Source of the DNA: Smittium culicis
Lineage: Eukaryota; Kickxellomycota; Harpellomycetes; Harpellales; Legeriomycetaceae
NCBI GenBank assembly: GCA_001970855.1
Contig: LSSN01002325.1
Coordinates: 1 to 10,194, forward strand
DNA: 10,194 nucleotides
Reading direction: 5' to 3'
Position 1 is the stretch's first letter. Each line of letters starts with the position of its first letter. The position numbers and the translations under genes were made by a program. Shown here piece after piece: positions 1 to 7,600 of the stretch. Below the pieces are notes generated by a model that saw only the letters and a list, made by a program, of their open reading frames with translations, made no database searches and was not told the origin of the DNA.

Positions 1-19
1 CCTCATTAAGTTAATAAAC

Positions 20-1892
20 ATGGGGTTTCTATGTTTTGGATCTAAATCTGATAAAGACGCTATCAGCTCATACAGAATGTCTGAGCAGGTAGTAACTAAA
101 CCATACGATGGTCCTGGCTCGGGAAAATACTTAAAATTTGGAAGTGACTTTGCGGTTTCCACCTCCTCAGATTCCCGCCAGAGTAAAATGGATAAACCTT
201 CTTCTAACCTCTTATATGATCCTGGTTTTAAACATTCGTCAATAAAATTGCAACCAAGCTCTAAAATATCTGATACTAAGAATATCAACAATCCTGACGA
301 TCGCTTTATAAGTGAAGACGCCATTTTTATGTATAACGCTTTCATAGACCACTCTGATGAAAAAGCTGTTCCTGAACCAAAGATTCAAAAGCCAAGAAAA
401 ACAAAAGAAATTACTGCCCAAGCCAGGTATGTCAATAAATCCTTAAAGCAGTCTACTAATAAAGGCGATAAAAAACTCAACATTTCAACTGTCAAGTCCA
501 TTGTAAGATTAATTAATAGATTTAAATACTCTCAATTACAATTATGTCTATAACTTTACTCTTGATTAAAGCACACTATCTTTTACTAAAAAATCTTTTT
601 TTATTGTTTTAACTACTCTAATTTAGGACCTAACCGCCGAACCAAGGATGAATTTTCTTCGCAAAAATACTGTTGTGCACTCAGAATCAGACGAACTTCA
701 AAAATCATTATTCGACAGTAGAAAGAGCAACAGAGCTCATACCACTAATATCCCCCCTTCTCTCATAAATAACAAAGTTATATCGCCACGCACAAGTAAT
801 AGCAAGTTAAGCGATATTTCAGATCTTTATATACACGATGCGGATATGATCGAATACTATAAGCTACAGCAAAATAATAGCCCTAACTTTAATCAAAACA
901 AATCATTCTCCGATTTCAACTCGATTTCCGCGTCGCCTTACATGTCTGCACCCGCTGCTAATAATAGAGAATCTATTTACACTCACAGACACGTTTCTGA
1001 GAATTTCAATAATACCCCTAAGACCAGCGCCAATAGATCTGACCAAAGCTCTGTTGGTACACAAAATTTTATTAATAATTCACAAATCAGCAAGTTCGGG
1101 CCAGAATTTACTAAAAAGGAAAATTTGAGCGATTTCTCTCCTGAAACTAAAGTAACACCAGCTAGCGAATATTTACAAAAAGATGATCTATCTCTAGCAT
1201 CGTCTTCTGCAAGTACAGTCGAATCTGTAAATAATAAAAAGATTGGTGGCTTTGTTGAAGAATCAGTTCTCTCAAAACCATCTAACGATAATTTGTCTTT
1301 TATACAGGCTCCTGGAGCAGATTTTGAAACCCAGGGATCAGACCCAGTATCATACACAGAATTATCAATGAGCTATGTATCCGATAAACATAATTATGAC
1401 AAAAATAATGTCTCAGAGTCTAAAATTGAATCTATTAACAGCAAGGTATCTCTTAAAAGTAAAGAATCATTTTCGCCAAGCGTTTCAGAAAAAAAAAAAG
1501 ATTCACCTGCAGTTAGAAATAAGCCATCAGTCGAGTCTGTACGAAGACCAAGCGCAAATAAGCTTAAATTCACTGATTTATTAAAAACTTTTGAGCCAGG
1601 GCTACCAGCTTTGCCAGAAAAAAATCCCAGAAGCATGCCTCTAAGAATACCTTCAGCGCCCAAACACAAAGAAATTATGCCACCTTCTAGCTCAGCATTT
1701 GAAAAGACAACCAGACAAAAGCTTGTTTTAAAGTCTGATAAAAATCTCAGCCCAATATCGAATATTGGAACTTTTCCTAATACAAGTATTTACACTGGAA
1801 GCCCAGGACCAGATTCTTCAAACGAACCACAAAGGAAGATTTTACTTGCAAAGCCCAAAAGTAAAGTAAGTACACCTGAGCCCGTGATCTAA
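20..1892 (+). CDS. Unrecognised serine-rich, largely disordered protein (2 exons)
   Basis: I do not recognise this gene. My preferred model joins exon 20-502 to exon 627-1892 (stop TAA at 1890), giving about 582 residues. The junction is in phase 0 and the frame is open through it. The start begins MGFLCFGSK; the frame is also open from the window edge to this ATG, so an upstream exon cannot be excluded. The protein is rich in Ser, Asn, Lys and Asp, has no clear transmembrane segment or known fold, and has about 11 Ser-Pro or Thr-Pro pairs in exon 2 (for example FSP, VTP, DSP, LSP, GSP), which suggests proline-directed phosphorylation of a disordered scaffold or regulator. Gly2 and Cys5 hint at lipid attachment, but Phe3 and Phe6 do not fit the usual N-myristoylation pattern. 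It is a real gene rather than a chance ORF because it is long, open across a plausible intron and compositionally even. Function unknown. Confidence 0.72.
503..626 (+). other. Intron of the unrecognised first gene (preferred model)
   Basis: The donor is GTAAGA at 503 and the acceptor is ATTTAG ending at 626, after a T-rich tract. TTTTAAC (A at 612) is a possible branch site, 14 nt from the acceptor. Removing 124 nt keeps the frame in phase 0 and adds seven codons (DLTAEPR) before Met at 648. A rival intron, 427-646 (donor GTATGT, acceptor CCAAG, branch CTAAC with A at 633), also keeps the frame. Confidence 0.6.
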
Positions 1893-1976
1893 AAAAGAAG
1901 AATTTTTAAACATGTAAAGTCTCTAGCTGGTATAGAGTAATTGTTTGAATCGATTCCATCCTATAGTAGACAAAGA

Positions 1977-1982
1977 AATAAA
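1977..1982 (+). terminator. Candidate polyadenylation signal AATAAA (first gene)
   Basis: An exact AATAAA lies 85 nt downstream of the stop codon at 1890-1892. The motif is common by chance in AT-rich DNA, so this rests on position only. Confidence 0.35.
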
Positions 1983-2963
1983 ATAGAAGGCAAGTTCATT
2001 TTTGACTATTTTTTGATCAATGATAGCCCGAGGAGAAAATTTCTATGGTTCATCTTTAGGGCGAATTCAGAAAAGAGACCGCTATTTTTTTTATTTTCTA
2101 CTTTGGAACAGTTTTTTTTTAAAAATTTTTGTTCATTTTTGCATTCTTTTTTTATTATATGACTATTTTTATCACCGATAGTTGTTTGAGCTTCTGCATT
2201 CTAGACTTATAACTAAGTTTTATATGACTTTTTTAACCAAAAATATAATCATTATTACCTTACGCTTTATTAAGATTAATGTTTTTTTTTTGGATGTCCT
2301 TCTACCCATTATAAATTTTACATAACACTTGCATATTAATAACCATGTATATTCAAAATGTATTGTTAAAGGAGAATATTTATTACTGGCACTAAAGGAA
2401 GAGGAAACTATTTTTTTGATTTTTGTTTTAATTCTTCACATTTAACGCTTAAGCCTAGATAAAAAAAGATACATTATTGGTTGTGTATTTCGTGATATTC
2501 ATATTAGTAATCAGGTTCGATGTGGATATACCTTATTTTGATTAGCCTAGAGCGTGAGAGCTCACTTAAGGCAAAAAGTAAAAACAAGATATATAAAAAG
2601 AGAAGAGTGATTGGATATTTAACTATTTAATAGCGAATAGGGTGGCCAAAATAAAAATATTAACGAATAGTTTTTTTGAAGGAGTTTAACAAATGAAGCG
2701 TAATCCTCAGATTTTTAGAAAATTGGATGATTCTATGAAATGGGAATAATGAGTGGGTGTCAACTTGTTGTAGAGTTGAGATGAGAAAGAAGCGCTTTTA
2801 ATACATGTATGAATAAATAGGAGGAAAGAAAGTCAGGGAATAGAAAAGAACTTGAAGTCTTGGCATGAAAATAAAAATTATAAGAGGATTAAATCAGCTA
2901 AATAAGAAAAAAGTGCAAACAAATAAATTATTTTCTAGCTGTTTAGCTGTGTATTTATTGGCC

Positions 2964-2982
2964 TTTTTTTTTTTTTTTTTTT
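2964..2982 (+). repeat. Poly-T tract (19 T)
   Basis: A homopolymer run of 19 T sits about 235 nt upstream of the MIA40 start. In yeasts such dA:dT tracts tend to exclude nucleosomes and mark promoters; that role is inferred here. Its exact length may be uncertain because of sequencing error in homopolymers. Confidence 0.8.
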
Positions 2983-3215
2983 AAATCAAATGAAAAAAAT
3001 TTATATATAGGGGCTTTAAATAAGCGATTAGAAATAAGTAGCAGTGATTTTAACAAACTTTTTTTTTATCAATTTTTTTTTATTTATTTGATATTAGAGT
3101 TATATACTTTTCTTAATAAAGAAAGCTTTTCTTTTTACCTTTAACTCACGCCTTTATCAAGCAGTAAAAAAACAACAGCAACAGTACTGGCTATTATTTT
3201 ATTATCAAAGCAAAA

Positions 3216-3590
3216 ATGTCAGCAGATAAGTCAGTCCCTATTGGTTTCGAAGACGAAGTTCACGTTGAAGATAATGCGCAAAGCGATAAGCCCGAGAGCG
3301 CATACGATCCAGAAACCGGGGAGATCAATTGGGACTGCCCATGTTTGGATGGAATGGCGCACGGGACTTGCGGCGAGGAGTTCAAGGCAGCTTTCTCGTG
3401 CTTCATTTACTCGAAAGAGGAGGAGAAAGGTATCGACTGCGTAGACAAGTTCAAGGCCATGCAGGACTGTTTCAAGGCCCACCCTGAAGAGTACGGTCCA
3501 CAGGATATCGTTGATGATGATGAATACCTAGCCGAGCAACCTGAGCAGCAAGAACAAGAGCAAGAGCAGCAACAAGAAAAAGAGCAATAA
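3216..3590 (+). CDS. MIA40: Mia40/CHCHD4, intermembrane-space import oxidoreductase
   Basis: Mia40 oxidises cysteine-motif proteins as they enter the mitochondrial intermembrane space and passes the electrons to Erv1. The 124-residue protein has the whole signature: the redox-active CPC (Cys41, Cys43) in WDCPCLDG, then the twin CX9C pairs Cys52/Cys62 and Cys75/Cys85. The spacings (CPC to first CX9C, and between the two CX9C) match those of human CHCHD4. The hydrophobic substrate-binding face is represented by [10 protein letters not shown] and FKAMQDCF. The acidic N-terminus has no presequence or membrane span, and an in-frame stop (TAA, 3165-3167) lies upstream, so unless an upstream exon exists this is the soluble, human-type form and not the long anchored yeast form. 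The C-terminal tail is Gln/Glu-rich (from about residue 108). The start context is AAAAATGTC. The coding region is about 51% GC over 3241-3540 (hand count 154/300), far above its neighbours, perhaps because of high expression. Confidence 0.95.
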   Translation: MSADKSVPIGFEDEVHVEDNAQSDKPESAYDPETGEINWDCPCLDGMAHGTCGEEFKAAFSCFIYSKEEEKGIDCVDKFKAMQDCFKAHPEEYGPQDIVDDDEYLAEQPEQQEQEQEQQQEKEQ

Positions 3591-3591
3591 A
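3586..3591 (+). terminator. AATAAA overlapping the MIA40 stop codon
   Basis: AATAAA contains the TAA stop codon of MIA40 (3588-3590). If it served as the polyadenylation signal the 3' UTR would be very short; AATATATAA-like elements near 3638 are alternatives. Confidence 0.25.
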
Positions 3592-4231
3592 CAAAGTTTT
3601 ATGTTAATTCTTTTTGAACTGAGCCTTTTCTACCTTTAATATATAATTGAGGAAATGTATGGATATTTGAAACTTGGATTGGGATAATACATCGCTACTC
3701 TTTTTCTTTTTTTTTAATAGGTGGCCAACTCACCTCTCCCTACCATACTTCGTTTCTTTCTTTCCTTCCATCCGTTATTTCCTCTCTCTCTCTCTATTGT
3801 TCACATATTGCTTCTTATATTAAATAATCGTTATAGGCGCGTAGTATCCAGCACTTATTATTTATTTTTTGCACTTTTTTATCCTACACTTTATACCTTG
3901 CAAAAATGATAATAATAAAAATAGAGATAAATGTACTAGTTCATTTTTTTTATTCTGCTTTTTATTTTCGGTGCTATAAAAGCGTAACGTGTACTTTCCG
4001 CTTAAAGTTCAAGGCAGTGTCTCTTGGCGTATATAAAATACAGCAACTTTTTTTATTTATACCGATGAACAGTGGAGTTTTATGATGATTTGGATTTTGG
4101 GTTTGATTTGAATTTTGAGTTCTTTGGTTTATGCTCAATAGGAAAAAAGCATTAAAATCTGCAAAAAAAATATACCCTGATTTCATTCATACATTTAAAT
4201 ATCAGCCCTAATTAACATGTACACACTAATT
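3591..4231. other. Non-coding interval downstream of MIA40
   Basis: AT-rich sequence with pyrimidine-rich blocks on this strand (about 3700-3800, including a short CT repeat near 3782-3793). Short open frames here use non-ATG starts or are low-complexity and show no protein-like pattern. No RNA gene was recognised. Confidence 0.6.
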
Positions 4232-4602
4232 ATTGGCCAAAATCCTTAATCTAATCGCAACCAAGAACCATAAACCCTATCATTCGTAGCCAATAATACT
4301 AGAAATATGCTTTTTAGTGGCCAATTAGCGCTAGCTATACTTTATTGGAGGCAACGAATGAATGGCTGTAGTTTAAAAAAAAAAAAAAGACAAATAGAAA
4401 ACAAAGCCAATAGTTATGTTTGATAAATAAACACCAACTCTGTTTATACCTCTTGTCTCATTCTTATAAGAATTTCCAGCTCTACAAATATTGCATATAT
4501 GCAATAACTTTATTATTCTCTCCACGCTCATAATAATATATAAATCTTGCTACCTTAACCCAATCCAATCTATACCATTAAAAAAATATAAACTAATCCA
4601 AT
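4232..4602 (+). promoter_or_regulatory. Probable PRP5 promoter: cluster of CCAAT motifs plus TATA-like element
   Basis: CCAAT occurs on the + strand at 4290, 4321, 4407, 4560, 4565 and 4598, and on the - strand (ATTGG) at 4232 and 4344: eight copies in about 370 bp where base composition predicts about one. CCAAT is the site of the NF-Y/HAP complex in fungi. TATATAAA at 4537-4544 lies about 72 nt before the PRP5 ATG. The last two or three CCAAT copies are so close to the ATG that they may fall in the 5' UTR. The regulatory role is inferred. Confidence 0.45.
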
Positions 4603-4615
4603 TTATCTGTCGAAA

Positions 4616-7600
4616 ATGTCTAGAGATCATTCGAGATTCAGCTCACGCTCATCCGCTTCTGTCAAAAGACGCCACAGCTCAAGATCTAGGAGTAAAGATT
4701 TATATGATAATATAAGAGAGCCATCTGCAAATAATAATAATAATAATAGGTCTCGTTTATATGACGACTCACCTCCCATCAATGGCGACCATTCTGTGAG
4801 TAAAAAGGTCAGAGAAAAAAAATTTGATTATAATTCTCTAGAAGTAAACCCTAAGAGAGTGAAGCTCAATGATTCCTCTCCTTCTTTAGATCGTTTTTCT
4901 TTACTTGATGTAAATCAAAATGAAAATAAAAACGATCCAAATTGCATTATTAATTCTTTTGTTAGTAGCCAGAATCCCTTGAATAACAACGAAGCTATAA
5001 ATAATACCCCTATAAGTCCCTTCGGAAAGTAAGTGCCCCCTCCCCACCTTCACTTTGTCACTTCGCTAGTTCTCATTTTAATCTCATAAATATCATGCTT
5101 TTTTTTTTTCTTTTAGAGCCATTCAAAATAATCTATCTTTGTCCATCGATACATTAACACCATCTAGAAAAGGTTAACCTATAATCCTCTATCTCTCCAT
5201 ATTGAGAATATACATCAGTATATATACGTTTCCTTCTCTTTTAACTTATTTAATACTTATTTTACTTTTTTTATAGATTTTAAATCTGCAACAAACACTA
5301 ATTTTCCCGCTACCAATGGAAAAACATTTACTGATAACTCTTTATCTAATAGCCCTAAAATCGAAAACAATCTAACAGAAACTGAAATTAAAGCTCTTAA
5401 AAGAAGAGAAAGGCTAGAACTTTGGAAAAAGAAAAAAGTCAACAATGAAATCGATTCCAATAATTCACCAGCCATTTCTCCTTTGCCTATTTCTGATTCA
5501 AATTCTCTAGATATTTCCAACGAAATTGATTCCCCTGACAAAGCTCAAATCCGTAGAATGAAAGCTATGCTATGGGTTGCTAAAAAGAAAAACTCTGAAG
5601 ATAGTCAGCCTGAAGAAATTAGCCTTCAGAATTCGAGCCCAATTTCTAGCTGGTCTAAAGTAAGCCCTAACGATCTTGCCTCTACAAATAAACCCACTTC
5701 CTTACAAACAAACGGCAATTCAAGCCAATCTATAAGAAATAAAAATTTCAATTCCCTAAAACCTTCTCAATTCTCAAGCAATTCAACCCAAAAAAAAGAT
5801 TCTAAAATAGGCTTCGCAAAAATATCTTTTGGAATTAAAAATAAGGCCAACCCCTCAAACATTAATCTCGGTGCTGCTAAACCTTTCCCAAAAAAGCAAA
5901 TCTTTGGAATCAAAACAAATACTAATATTTTTTCAAATCCGTTAGATAAAGGTATAGAATCTCCTATTAAGCTTAAACATGTTGATGTTTTTGATCCAAG
6001 TATCGACACCCAACCTTCTCGCATATTTAACCCTAGTTTACCCCGCCATTCTGGAAGTCTTGAGAATGCTTTAATTCCAGATAGTCAACCTGAAGCAATA
6101 GTTCCTAATCCCTCACTCGATGAGGACGAAATTGATTCTCTTGACGCTTACTTACAAGCCTTGGATGAATCTGTCACCGAAAATTCAAAGCTTGAAAATA
6201 GTGAAAATAATATTTCACACAACAATGGTACTAATACATCTAATGGGTCTAAGCTCAGTTTATCCACGAATGGCGCTTTTTCTGCTGATGCTGATGCTGA
6301 TGCTGATGATGGAATACCTGATAATCCCGAGAAAATCTTAGAAATGGCAGCTCGAAGAATTAAAAAAAAAGATATCATCTCCGTCGATCATAGCCTAATC
6401 TTATATGAAAATTTCAAAAAAGAATTTTATATTGAACCAACCGAACTTCAACAAATGACCGATGATGATCTCGAAGCTTTGCGCGAAGATTTAGATGGAA
6501 TTAAAATTAGGGTTAGACATATTTTTTTCTATTTATATATAATATAAATTATACTCTGCTAACTTTTTTATTTACTTCTTTTTTTTATTATTGATAATAG
6601 GGACAAAACTGCCCTAAACCTGCCATTAAATGGACTTATTTCGGTCTCCCTTCGCTATGGTTAGTTGTATTTTTTTTTTTCCTTCAAAAGCTATCCATTC
6701 CCATAACGCTTTATATTAATCTCTTTTTTTAATCTTTTTATCTTTAAGCATCCAAACTATAAAGCGGCTTGATTTTAAAAAGCCTACGCCTATCCAAGCA
6801 CAAGCTATCCCTGCTATTCTCCAAGGAAGAGACGTTATTGGTGTGGCTAAAACAGGAAGTGGTAAGACATTAGCTTTTCTATTGCCAATGATACGTCATA
6901 TAAAGGCTCAACGTCCTTTGGAAAGCATGGAGGGGCCTATTGGTATGATCATGACGCCAACAAGAGAGCTTGCTGTACAGATAGCAAGAGAATGCAGAAC
7001 TTTTGCAAAACCTTTAGGACTAAGAGTAAGAATAATATTTTTATTTATATTCCTCCTCTCTTTATTTATTTCTTGCTAGTTTTAACATTTTATTTTTTTT
7101 TTTCCATAACCAATTTTTTGAAGTTGCTATAAAACAAAAAATTTTTTTTTGCCAACTGGAGCTTTAATAGAAATACGTTATTGTTTTTCTATGTAGTTAA
7201 ACAGCTATTCATTTCATTTTTTGATTTAATTACAACCAAGACTATAAACTTTATATACTCCACTTTCAATTTATTTATTTAAACCTATTTAAAAATCAAT
7301 TCTTTTTTATTCATACTAAATTTCTTACTTATTATTTTCAAATTAGACAATATGCGCATATGGAGGATCGCCAATAAAAGAGCAAATAGGCGAGTTCAAG
7401 CGAGGTGCTGAGATTGTTGTTTGCACTCCAGGTAGAATGATTGACTTACTTTCAGCAAACTCGGGAAGGGTTACAAATCTTAAACGCGTGACATTTTTAG
7501 TTCTTGACGAAGCTGATCGGATGTTTGATATGGGATTCGAACCTCAAGTCATGAAAATTGTTCAAAACGTTAGACCTTCTCGCCAAACTTTATTATTTTC

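Larger units (their letters stand above)
1893..3215. other. Non-coding interval between the first gene and MIA40
   Basis: No convincing gene is seen. An AATAAA at 1977-1982, 85 nt after the first gene's stop, is a plausible polyadenylation signal. The left half (about 1990-2400) is T-rich; about 2570-2950 is purine-rich on this strand. A run of 19 T lies at 2964-2982. TATATATA near 3002-3009 and TTATATAC near 3099 are TATA-like and could serve MIA40. The pyrimidine-rich stretch ending TATCAAGCAG at 3164 resembles an intron 3' end, so a 5' UTR intron is possible, but I cannot place its donor. Confidence 0.6.

Noticed and set aside
983..1357. Open frame of 124 codons on the - strand within the first gene
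   Set aside because: It is antisense to the longer and better supported + strand exon and has no recognisable domain.
1866..1871. Strong GTAAGT donor near the end of the first gene
   Set aside because: It is in phase 0, but every nearby acceptor I tried (1926, 1935, 1966, 1986) leads to a stop within about 16 codons and no conserved sequence. I kept the stop at 1890; RNA-seq could reopen this.
1941..2162. Open frame of 73 codons after the first gene
   Set aside because: It starts at TTG, is driven by T tracts (runs of Phe) and has no protein-like pattern; it is 3' UTR or intergenic DNA.
2514..2523. GGTTCGA, resembling a tRNA B box
   Set aside because: No A box at the right distance, no acceptor stem and no cloverleaf can be drawn.
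2693..2749. Small ATG ORF of 18 codons upstream of MIA40
   Set aside because: Too short, with no homology signal, and about 470 nt from the MIA40 start; ORFs of this size are common by chance.
3721..3909. Open frame of 62 codons downstream of MIA40
   Set aside because: It begins with GTG and consists of low-complexity pyrimidine-rich sequence giving runs of Leu, Ser and Phe.
4082..4180. Possible C/D box snoRNA (ATGATGA and CTGA)
   Set aside because: The two boxes are about 90 nt apart, but the flanks do not form a terminal stem and there are no clear inner boxes.
5257..5541. Open frame of 94 codons on the - strand within PRP5 exon 3
   Set aside because: It is an antisense shadow of a low-complexity coding exon and runs into intron 2.
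7026..7346. A gene or RNA nested in the long PRP5 intron 5
   Set aside because: Only T-rich sequence is present, with no ORF, box motif or stable hairpin that I can see.
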